A stretch of DNA of 6,055 bases, taken from assembly GCA_021106655.1 (NCBI GenBank), contig JAIOTT010000095.1, positions 1 to 6,055 on the forward strand. Reading direction: 5' to 3'. The stretch is from Bacteroidales bacterium (GTDB lineage Bacteria > Bacteroidota > Bacteroidia > Bacteroidales > SMBSF77). The notes below the pieces were generated by a model, which was not told the origin of the DNA, searched no databases, and saw nothing but the letters and a program-made list of their open reading frames with translations. A program made the translations under genes and the position numbers. Each line of letters starts with the position of its first letter. Positions within the stretch are counted from its first letter, which is position 1. Below are positions 1-5,224 of this stretch, piece after piece.

Positions 1-165
1 CCTACGGAATTTTATTGTTTATTAAATTCTTTCTTCTACCAATATTTCATTCCTACGGAACTTTATTGTTTATTAAATTCTCTTTTCTACCAATATTTTG
101 TTCCTAACGGAACTTTATTGTTTATTAAATTCTTTCTTCTACCAATATTTCATTCCTAACGGAAC
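1..165. repeat. 51-52 bp tandem repeat, three full copies plus a partial fourth
   Basis: Units run 1-51, 52-102 and 103-154, and the first 11 bases of a fourth unit are at 155-165. The units are nearly identical. The third has one extra A (CCTAACGG instead of CCTACGG), and the second differs by two bases in its pyrimidine-rich middle and two near its end. Each junction carries a small palindrome: TTCC-TAC-GGAA at 50-60, GTTCC-TAAC-GGAAC at 100-113 and TTCC-TAAC-GGAA at 153-164. The remainder of each unit is AT-rich and contains CTACCAATATTT. The array touches the left edge, so more copies may lie outside. There are no variable spacers, so this is not CRISPR. It resembles the REP-like intergenic palindromic repeats of Bacteroidota chromosomes; that identity is inferred. 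Confidence 0.9.
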
Positions 166-257
166 AGAAACAAATTGGTTAATATCATTTTCTATCATGT
201 TCTTTTGATCATTAGTATATAAATAAGCAAAAAGGTAATCAAAAAAGAACTCTATTA

Positions 258-265
258 TAATTTTG
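258..265 (+). promoter_or_regulatory. Possible Bacteroidota -7 element (TAATTTTG)
   Basis: TAATTTTG matches the Bacteroidota -7 consensus TAnnTTTG exactly and lies 15 nt before the ATG at 281. No TTTG is found 19-21 nt further upstream, where the sequence is A-rich, so only half of the promoter signature is present. In such AT-rich DNA this could be chance. It could serve the short frame at 281-421 or transcription running into rlmN. Confidence 0.3.
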
Positions 266-280
266 TTAAAACGATTTGTT

Positions 281-421
281 ATGAATATACATGCTGAAAA
301 ACTAGTAAATCAAGATAGAAATATTGAAATTGTTTTCAGTTATCTTGATGAATTAATTGATAAACAAGAAAATTTGGGAACAAGACAATTGATAGGTTAT
401 GATCGAGAAGATAAAAAATAG
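281..421 (+). pseudogene. Possible C-terminal remnant of an ORF6N/KilA-N-type protein (46 codons)
   Basis: ATG at 281 to TAG at 419-421 encodes 46 residues. The middle reads IEIVFSYLDELIDKQEN and the end is RQLIGYDREDKK. From memory, this resembles the C-terminal tail of Bacteroidota ORF6N-domain (phage-type DNA-binding) proteins, where an 'IEIVFxYLDEL' helix is followed by a basic 'IGY/IGF' ending. The N-terminal ORF6N domain is absent: the frame is closed by TAA at 236-238, and the upstream sequence goes straight into the tandem repeat. I therefore read it as a decayed fragment left by a deletion or repeat-mediated rearrangement. It could instead be a genuine small protein, or chance. It ends 44 nt before the first rlmN start codon. 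Confidence 0.35.
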
Positions 422-465
422 AAGATTTATAAAAAATATACATTACTTTTATTGTCAGTATAGGA

Positions 466-1509
466 ATGATTAGAAATGTATCTATGGAAAAGGATAACTT
501 ATTCGGGAAAACACTAGAAGAATTGGCGGAGATAGTTAAAAATCTAAAACTCCCACGTTTTACAGCCAAACAAATTGCTGACTGGCTATACAAAAAACCT
601 GTTAGTAATATTGATGAAATGACCAATCTTTCTTTGAAAACCCGTGAGCTTTTAAAAGAAAACTTCTCCTTTGGTTTATTGGACTATAATCAGGTTCAAA
701 CTTCAACTGATGGGACAAAAAAATATCTTTTCCCAACTCTAAAAGGGCAGTTTGTTGAAGCGGCATATATTCCTGAAAAAAACAGAAACACATTATGTGT
801 ATCCACTCAAGTGGGATGTAAGATGGGCTGTGAATTTTGTATGACAGGAAAACAAGGATTTCAGGGAAACCTGTCTGCAGGAGAAATAATTAACCAGGTT
901 CGCAGTCTTCCTGAAAAGGATATGCTAACTAATATTGTTTACATGGGAATGGGGGAACCCCTTGATAACCTGAATGAGGTACTGAAAAGCCTGGAAATAT
1001 TAACTTCTGATTGGGGCTTTGCAATGAGTCCGGGCAGAATAACAGTATCAAGTATTGGCATTATTCCGGCTATGAAAATATTGTTGGAAAAAAGTAAATG
1101 CAATTTTGCAATAAGTATGCACTCTCCGTTTGAAGAAGAGAGGAGTCAACTGCTTCCTATCGAAAAAGTTCATCCATTAAAGGAGATATTACATTTTTTG
1201 AAAGATTTTGATGCAGGCAGGCGAAAAATTTCTTTTGAGTACATCATGTTTAAAGATTTCAATGATACTCCCCGACACAGTAAGGAATTGTCCAGAATCC
1301 TTAATGGGATTAGGTGCAGAATAAATCTTATCCGCTTTCATCCAATTCCGGGATCATCATTAAAAGGATCAGATGATAATAAGATTGAGGAATTCAAAAA
1401 TACTCTTTTTGCAAAAGGGACTATTACAACTATTAGAAGATCCAGAGGACTGGATATTTCTGCTGCATGTGGTTTGCTGTCAACCAAAGCATCGGGTAAG
1501 AAGCCTTGA
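466..1509 (+). CDS. rlmN: Dual-specificity 23S rRNA A2503 / tRNA A37 C2-methyltransferase RlmN
   Basis: This is a cytoplasmic radical-SAM enzyme that methylates C2 of A2503 in 23S rRNA and, by family knowledge, A37 of some tRNAs. The N-terminal region (about 13-100) contains LPRFTAKQIADWLYKK, typical of the RlmN accessory domain. The 4Fe-4S cluster motif CKMGCEFC gives Cys118, Cys122 and Cys125. GMGEP at 161-165 is the SAM-contact loop. By alignment to the E. coli enzyme, Cys111 (TLCVSTQ) and Cys335 (SAACG) are the two cysteines of the methyl-transfer mechanism, and Glu98 (FVEAAYIPE) matches the conserved acidic residue. All key residues are present. The length of 347 is normal for Bacteroidota. 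ATG at 466 gives the longest product; Met7 at 484 (MEKDNLFGKTLEEL) fits the usual family N-terminus equally well, and no Shine-Dalgarno decides between them. The gene converges on the aminotransferase with an 11 nt gap and no room for a terminator hairpin. Confidence 0.97.
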   Translation: MIRNVSMEKDNLFGKTLEELAEIVKNLKLPRFTAKQIADWLYKKPVSNIDEMTNLSLKTRELLKENFSFGLLDYNQVQTSTDGTKKYLFPTLKGQFVEAAYIPEKNRNTLCVSTQVGCKMGCEFCMTGKQGFQGNLSAGEIINQVRSLPEKDMLTNIVYMGMGEPLDNLNEVLKSLEILTSDWGFAMSPGRITVSSIGIIPAMKILLEKSKCNFAISMHSPFEEERSQLLPIEKVHPLKEILHFLKDFDAGRRKISFEYIMFKDFNDTPRHSKELSRILNGIRCRINLIRFHPIPGSSLKGSDDNKIEEFKNTLFAKGTITTIRRSRGLDISAACGLLSTKASGKKP

Positions 1510-1520
1510 TCTTGATAATT

Positions 1521-2345
1521 CTATCTTTTAAAATTTCCGATATAATTATTAATAGTTATATCAAATTCCTCCATTATCATTCGTAGTATGGAATTATCCG
1601 GATCAAATGATATTTTTTCAATCGTTGAAACCGGAAGAACTTTAGAAGAGGTGCTGGTTATAAAAACAGAGTCAAATTCTTCCAGATCATTAAAATGAAT
1701 TTCTTTTTCAAGAATGGCAATTCCCAGATTTTCGCATGCAGATATAATATATTTCCTTGTTATTCCCGGAAGAACAGATTCTAATGGTGGAGTATAAACA
1801 ATGGAGTCTTTTATAAAAAAAACATTCGACATACTGCCCTCTGTAATATTTCCATTATTATTTAAAAGTAAAACTTCATAAACATTTTTTCGTAATTTTT
1901 CCTGACGAGCTGATATGCTCAGAGTTTTATTAATAAGTTTTGCATTAGGATTTTCCCTGACACTACGGAATAAACCAAGTTTGATGCCACTTGTATATTG
2001 TTTAGTTGATGGATAATTGTGTTGGATAAAATATATAAGACAATTTTTTTCAGAGTTATAGTAATTATATAATATCTTGATATTTCCAAGGGAGATGTCA
2101 TTTACTCTCCTTAGGTCATAAATATTGTTCTTTAATTGAATCTCATCAAAACAAAATTCAAGATTTTTTGAGCTTAATGTATTCATTAAACGATCAATAT
2201 GATCTTCAAAAAACAATGGAACACCGTTAATTATTCTCAATACTTCATAAGGTGATATCCCACGGAAAAGATATTGGTCATTAAAATTTTTACAACCTTC
2301 TATCCTGTTATTGAAGAAATATTTGTTATGATAACATTCGCTCAT
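1521..2345 (-). CDS. PLP-dependent class IV aminotransferase (fold type IV), substrate uncertain
   Basis: This is a 274-residue fold-type IV PLP enzyme, the group containing branched-chain aminotransferase IlvE, D-amino acid aminotransferase and aminodeoxychorismate lyase PabC. Visible motifs in order are YEVLRIINGVPLFFEDHIDRL (33-53, the conserved Glu and HxxRL); NAKLINKTLSISARQE, where Lys136 aligns with the Schiff-base lysine; ITEGSMSNVFF (167-177), where Glu169 aligns with the residue contacting the PLP ring nitrogen; YTPPLESVLPGITR (184-197); and TSTSSKVLPV (230-239), the phosphate-binding loop. The EGSMSN motif looks more like IlvE or D-amino acid aminotransferase than the ECCAAN of E. 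coli PabC, but the short length and the lack of biosynthetic neighbours leave the substrate open. The usual 'DrGfxxGDgvfE' segment is diverged to LFRGISPYE. The gene is transcribed divergently from the ATPase gene and stops 11 nt from the rlmN stop. ATG at 2345 is the natural start, 29 nt after a good -7 element. Confidence 0.93.
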   Translation of the reverse strand: MSECYHNKYFFNNRIEGCKNFNDQYLFRGISPYEVLRIINGVPLFFEDHIDRLMNTLSSKNLEFCFDEIQLKNNIYDLRRVNDISLGNIKILYNYYNSEKNCLIYFIQHNYPSTKQYTSGIKLGLFRSVRENPNAKLINKTLSISARQEKLRKNVYEVLLLNNNGNITEGSMSNVFFIKDSIVYTPPLESVLPGITRKYIISACENLGIAILEKEIHFNDLEEFDSVFITSTSSKVLPVSTIEKISFDPDNSILRMIMEEFDITINNYIGNFKR

Positions 2346-2374
2346 GGCTATAATACTTCAAATCATTAAGGGAG

Positions 2375-2382
2375 CAAATATA
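2375..2382 (-). promoter_or_regulatory. -7 element of the aminotransferase promoter (TATATTTG)
   Basis: On the minus strand the sequence reads TATATTTG, an exact match to TAnnTTTG, about 29 nt before the aminotransferase ATG. The expected -33 TTTG is only weakly represented by an ATTGG about 22 nt upstream on that strand (near 2405-2409). The predicted leader is about 25 nt. This is a pattern match only. Confidence 0.45.
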
Positions 2383-2439
2383 CATTGTAATAAATGAAAA
2401 ACGACCAATTTGTGAAGTATTTTTAGAGTATTAATATTG

Positions 2440-2592
2440 TTTGCCTTTGATTTTTCGCAATTTTGTATCATGTTTGCCTTTGATTTATGGGAAAATAATG
2501 TTATAATGCCTTTGTATTTTGGAAAATAAATAGTACTTTTGCCTTTGATTTATGTTAATGCCATGTGTTTTTGTCTTTAAAAATAAAGAATA
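2440..2592 (+). repeat. Five degenerate 32-33 nt units (TTTGCCTTTGATTTATGG...) before the ATPase gene
   Basis: Units begin at 2440, 2473, 2505, 2538 and 2570, giving spacings of 33, 32, 33 and 32. The core is TTTGCCTTTGA, intact in units 1, 2 and 4, altered to AATGCCTTTGT in unit 3 and to TTTGTCTTTAA in unit 5. In units 2 and 3 the core is followed by an A-rich stretch ending in AATAATGTTAT or similar. The last unit runs into the ATPase start codon at 2593. The period is close to the distance between the -33 and -7 elements of a Bacteroidota promoter, and each unit's TTTG can act as the -33 element for the next. I know of no described name for such an array. Confidence 0.8.
2511..2541 (+). 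promoter_or_regulatory. Bacteroidota-type promoter for the ATPase gene
   Basis: TTTG at 2511-2514 is followed after 19 nt by TACTTTTG at 2534-2541. Both elements and the spacing match the Bacteroidota housekeeping consensus (TTTG, 19-21 nt, TAnnTTTG). This is the only exact promoter within the 33-nt repeat array; the other unit junctions lack a clean TAnn before TTTG. Transcription would start near 2545 and give a leader of roughly 48 nt containing the fifth, most degenerate unit. Confidence 0.6.
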
Positions 2593-3906
2593 ATGTATAT
2601 AAGTAGAGATATTGACAAGGAGTTATTAGGCTGGAAAACGGATGTCTACAGGAAGCCGCTATTACTTCGCGGTGCACGACAGGTAGGTAAAACGAATTCA
2701 GTACGTGAATTAAGTAAACATTTCAAATACTTTTTAGAAATAAATTTTGAAGAAAACAAAGAAATTAGCAAGTTGTTTGAGGCGAATTTATCTCCTATTG
2801 AAATATGTGAAAATCTTTCATTATTTTACAATATTCCTATTATAGAAGGTGAAACACTATTGTTTTTTGATGAAATACAACAGTGTATTCCAGCTATCAG
2901 GTCGCTTCGGTTCTTTTATGAAAAAATGCCGGGATTACATGTTATTGCAGCCGGTTCTTTGTTGGAATTTGCTATAGAAGATATTACTTCGTTTGGTGTC
3001 GGACGAATTCGTTCTGTTTTTATGTATCCATTATCTTTTAACGAATTCCTTGTCGGATGCGGAGAAGAAGCACTTTTAACAAAAAAGAATGAATCTTCAC
3101 CAGAGCAACCTATAAATGAAATTCTACATGAAAAGCTTGTTCAATTTCTAAAAAAATTCTTGATATTGGGAGGAATGCCGGAAGTAATATCTACATATAT
3201 TCAAACCAAGGATTTCAATCGCTGCCAAAAAGTATTGGATGATCTTGTTTATTCTTTTCAAGATGATTTTGCTAAGTACAAAAAAAATGTGCCAACATCA
3301 CGATTAAGAGAAGTTTTTGATTCAGTAATTTTGCAATCAGGCAGTAAATTTGTCTTTTCAAAAGCGACAATTCAAAGTAACCACAAACAGGTAAAGGAAG
3401 CACTAAACCTGCTAATTATGGCAGGCCTGGTATTTCCGGTAAAGCATACATCAGCCAATGGGTTGCCACTTGGTGCAGAGGTGAATCCTAAGAAACAAAA
3501 AATGTTGTTATTCGATACAGGCATTTTTCAACGGATTTTGCAATTTAAGATTACTGACACTATTTTTTCTGATAATATTGAAGCAGTAAATAAAGGAAAA
3601 ATTGCCGAAATATTTACAGGTCTTGAGATGCTAAAATATCAAACTTGTTATCAAAGAAATGAATTATATTATTGGCATAGAGAGGCACATAACAGTAATG
3701 CTGAAGTTGATTATTTGTTTATTAAAGAGAACAAGATATTTCCTGTTGAAATAAAAGCAGGAACAAAGGGGGCAATGCAAAGTATGTTTCTGTTTCTTAC
3801 TGAAAAGAAGAAAGATAAAGGTATCAGGGTTTCTTTAGAGAATTTCTCAAAATACAATGTGATAGATGTATATCCCTTATATGCTATATCAAATTTAATT
3901 AATTAA
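2593..3906 (+). CDS. AAA family ATPase with C-terminal DUF4143-type domain
   Basis: This 437-residue protein belongs to the AAA_14/DUF4143 family, abundant and often multicopy in Bacteroidota and archaea, whose cellular role is not firmly established. The start MYISRDIDKELLGWK is the usual family N-terminus. Walker A is GARQVGKT (27-34). Walker B is LLFFDEIQ (89-96, Asp93-Glu94). AAGSLLE at 119-125 is the sensor-like segment. A linker follows around 160-180, then helical sequence. The C-terminal domain has GKIAEIFTGLEML (335-347), EVDYLFIKENK (371-381) and FPVEIKAG (383-390). Glu339, Asp373 and Glu386-x-Lys388 form the pattern of a PD-(D/E)XK nuclease-like core; whether it cuts DNA is unknown. 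The protein is full length with no frame damage. It sits alone between housekeeping genes behind an unusual promoter array, consistent with an accessory, possibly transferred, gene. No partner gene for a toxin-antitoxin or defence pair is visible beside it. Confidence 0.92.
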   Translation: MYISRDIDKELLGWKTDVYRKPLLLRGARQVGKTNSVRELSKHFKYFLEINFEENKEISKLFEANLSPIEICENLSLFYNIPIIEGETLLFFDEIQQCIPAIRSLRFFYEKMPGLHVIAAGSLLEFAIEDITSFGVGRIRSVFMYPLSFNEFLVGCGEEALLTKKNESSPEQPINEILHEKLVQFLKKFLILGGMPEVISTYIQTKDFNRCQKVLDDLVYSFQDDFAKYKKNVPTSRLREVFDSVILQSGSKFVFSKATIQSNHKQVKEALNLLIMAGLVFPVKHTSANGLPLGAEVNPKKQKMLLFDTGIFQRILQFKITDTIFSDNIEAVNKGKIAEIFTGLEMLKYQTCYQRNELYYWHREAHNSNAEVDYLFIKENKIFPVEIKAGTKGAMQSMFLFLTEKKKDKGIRVSLENFSKYNVIDVYPLYAISNLIN

Positions 3907-3976
3907 ATTTTTTGCAAAAGATAGTGGATTAGATAAATTTCCATTTTAATATTTGTATTAATTATACGTATTAAGA

Positions 3977-4006
3977 GTTGAGATTACTAAAATTAAATTA
4001 ATTTTG
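3977..4006 (+). promoter_or_regulatory. Probable promoter of the methylmalonyl-CoA epimerase gene
   Basis: TAATTTTG at 3999-4006 is an exact TAnnTTTG element. GTTG at 3977-3980 lies 18 nt upstream, one mismatch from TTTG and one base short of the usual spacing. The predicted start is near 4010, giving a leader of about 55 nt that contains a short reading frame and a hairpin. Confidence 0.5.
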
Positions 4007-4017
4007 AGATAAAAAAA

Positions 4018-4053
4018 ATGACATTACCATCATCAAAGAAGGTGGTTTTCTAA
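4018..4053 (+). CDS. Possible 11-codon leader frame upstream of mce
   Basis: ATG at 4018 follows a run of A residues, a favourable translation context in Bacteroidota, and opens the frame MTLPSSKKVVF, ending at TAA 4051-4053. It stops 11 nt before the epimerase ATG and begins about 8 nt after the predicted transcription start. A frame this short can easily be chance. Its position over a hairpin makes it a candidate leader peptide, but it shows no run of a single amino acid that would suggest classical attenuation. Confidence 0.2.
   Translation: MTLPSSKKVVF
4026..4050 (+). terminator. Short hairpin with T tract in the mce leader
   Basis: ACCATC (4026-4031) can pair with GGTGGT (4041-4046) over all six positions, one being a G-U pair, with a 9-base loop. 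TTTC follows directly. The form is that of a weak intrinsic terminator. It is 120 nt past the ATPase stop and 18 nt before the epimerase ATG, downstream of the proposed epimerase promoter. It could end ATPase transcripts or act within the mce leader. The short stem makes it tentative. Confidence 0.3.
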
Positions 4054-4064
4054 TTCACATTAAG

Positions 4065-4475
4065 ATGAATATATCACATATTGAACACATAGGTATTGCT
4101 GTAAGGAGTCTGGATGAAAGTATTCCTTATTATGAAAAGGTCTTAGGGCTTAAGTGTTATGCTATTGAAGAGGTAGGAGATCAGAAAGTTAAGACTGCTT
4201 TTTTTATGGTTGGACAAACAAAAATCGAATTGCTGGAAACTACTGATGATGAAGGCCCTATTGGAAAGTTCCTGGATAAGAAAGGAGAAGGGATCCATCA
4301 TATTGCCTTTGCAGTGAAGGACATTGAAGATGCTTTGAAGGAAACTGAATCAAAAGGTATTAGGTTGATAGACAAGACACCAAGAAAAGGAGCAGAGAAA
4401 CTTGATATTGCTTTTCTTCATCCAAAATCAACTTATGGTGTTTTAACGGAATTATGCGAAAATAAAAATCAATAA
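4065..4475 (+). CDS. mce: Methylmalonyl-CoA epimerase
   Basis: This enzyme interconverts (R)- and (S)-methylmalonyl-CoA, linking propionyl-CoA carboxylation or decarboxylation to the B12-dependent mutase. In Bacteroidota it usually serves succinate-to-propionate fermentation. The 136 residues form two VOC-superfamily half-repeats. IEHIGIAV (6-13, His8) and IHHIAFAV (77-84, His79) are the equivalent first strands. KIELLE (53-58) and YGVLTEL (124-130, Glu129) supply the other expected metal-ligand positions; Glu55 sits where some homologues have Gln. DIAFLHPKSTYGVLTEL (114-130) is the strongest family signature. The start MNISHIEHIGIAV is standard. No mutase, carboxylase or biotin-carrier gene lies in the window, so the gene is separated from its usual pathway partners here. 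It has its own likely promoter at 3977-4006. Confidence 0.95.
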   Translation: MNISHIEHIGIAVRSLDESIPYYEKVLGLKCYAIEEVGDQKVKTAFFMVGQTKIELLETTDDEGPIGKFLDKKGEGIHHIAFAVKDIEDALKETESKGIRLIDKTPRKGAEKLDIAFLHPKSTYGVLTELCENKNQ

Positions 4476-4478
4476 ATG

Positions 4479-4557
4479 GCACACGGATGACACGGGTTTA
4501 ACAGATATTCACTGATATAATCCGTGTTAATCAGTCTAATTCGTGTCATCTGTGTTC
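4479..4557. repeat. Imperfect 38-bp-arm inverted repeat with about 10-nt internal periodicity
   Basis: The left arm 4479-4516 and right arm 4520-4557 align without gaps at 27 of 38 positions by eye, separated by ATA. Three more positions could form G-U pairs in RNA. Inside the arms, ACAC/ACGGAT-like motifs recur every 9-11 nt on the left (near 4481, 4490, 4501, 4511), and GTGT-like complements recur on the right (near 4524, 4543, 4552). It begins 4 nt after the mce stop and ends 28 nt before udk. It resembles the widespread 'ACACGGAT' intergenic palindromes of Bacteroidota and other genomes. No T tract follows, so classic intrinsic termination is unlikely, but transcribed RNA would fold into a long stem that could protect mce mRNA or attenuate read-through. 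Confidence 0.85.
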
Positions 4558-4585
4558 TATAAGAAAAGTACAATAAAATCTAATT

Positions 4586-5197
4586 ATGTTAATTATCGGA
4601 ATTGCAGGTGGATCAGGATCAGGTAAATCAACAGTTGTCAGGCAAATAATTAACCGTCTGCCAAAAGATACAGTCTCTGTTATACCTCAGGATGCTTATT
4701 ATAAAGATAATGGGCATTTATCTCCAGAGGCAAGAGCAAAAATTAATTTTGATCATCCTTCATCAATAGAGTTTGGATTATTGGTTAAGCATATCGATAT
4801 GCTTAAAGAAGGTAAATCCATTGGTATGCCTATTTATTCTTATCTAACTTGTACAAGAGCAAAAGAGACTATAGCTCTGCCACCCAGACAAGTGATAATT
4901 ATTGAAGGTATTCTCATATTGACTAATCCAAGGGTCAGAAGCAGACTCGATATTATGGCCTTTGTAGATGCAGATGCTGATGATCGTTTGATAAGAATTA
5001 TCAGAAGAGACAGCGAGGAGAGAGGGCGCTCCTTTGATCAGGTGTTAACGCATTACGAGAAATTTGTAAAGCCAATGCACCTGCAGTTCATTGAACCAAC
5101 AAAGAGATATGCTGATATTATTATTCCTCAGGGAGGTACTAACCATGTTGCCATTGATATACTTGTGTCAAGGATAAAAATGAATTTAGAAAATTAG
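4586..5197 (+). CDS. udk: Uridine kinase
   Basis: This cytoplasmic enzyme phosphorylates uridine and cytidine to UMP and CMP in pyrimidine salvage. Walker A is GGSGSGKST (8-16). PQDAYYK (34-40) carries the conserved Asp36. NFDHPSS (54-60) is the nucleoside-binding signature that separates uridine kinases from phosphoribulokinases. IPIYSY-like MPIYSYL (81-87) and IIIEGILIL (104-112) follow, and RRDSEERGRS (140-149) is the arginine-rich lid. The length of 203 residues is typical. ATG at 4586 starts just before the first P-loop strand, leaving no room for a longer N-terminus. No promoter match lies in the 28 nt after the inverted repeat, so read-through from mce is plausible. aat follows after 27 nt. 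Confidence 0.96.
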   Translation: MLIIGIAGGSGSGKSTVVRQIINRLPKDTVSVIPQDAYYKDNGHLSPEARAKINFDHPSSIEFGLLVKHIDMLKEGKSIGMPIYSYLTCTRAKETIALPPRQVIIIEGILILTNPRVRSRLDIMAFVDADADDRLIRIIRRDSEERGRSFDQVLTHYEKFVKPMHLQFIEPTKRYADIIIPQGGTNHVAIDILVSRIKMNLEN

Positions 5198-5224
5198 TAT
5201 TTGCTTGATAATCCATAACAAGAA

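Noticed and set aside
1..165. CRISPR array
   Set aside because: The whole 51-52 bp unit repeats; there are no unique spacers between shorter repeats and no cas genes in the window.
336..626. 96-codon minus-strand frame overlapping the start of rlmN
   Set aside because: Most of it lies opposite the well-supported rlmN coding sequence, and its product is low-complexity with no recognisable domain.
602..793. 63-codon minus-strand frame inside rlmN
   Set aside because: It is wholly opposite conserved rlmN codons and resembles nothing.
1919..2101. 60-codon minus-strand frame inside the aminotransferase
   Set aside because: It lies out of frame within a gene that has all its family motifs.
2593..3906. 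IstB-type transposition ATPase
   Set aside because: The GARQVGKT Walker A with a C-terminal DUF4143-type domain differs from IstB, and no transposase or terminal inverted repeats flank the gene.
4479..4557. Intrinsic terminator for mce
   Set aside because: The inverted repeat is not followed by a T tract; the next bases are TATAAGAAAAG.
4586..5197. Phosphoribulokinase or pantothenate kinase instead of uridine kinase
   Set aside because: NFDHP, PQDAYYK and the RRDSEERGR lid are uridine kinase signatures, and the length fits.
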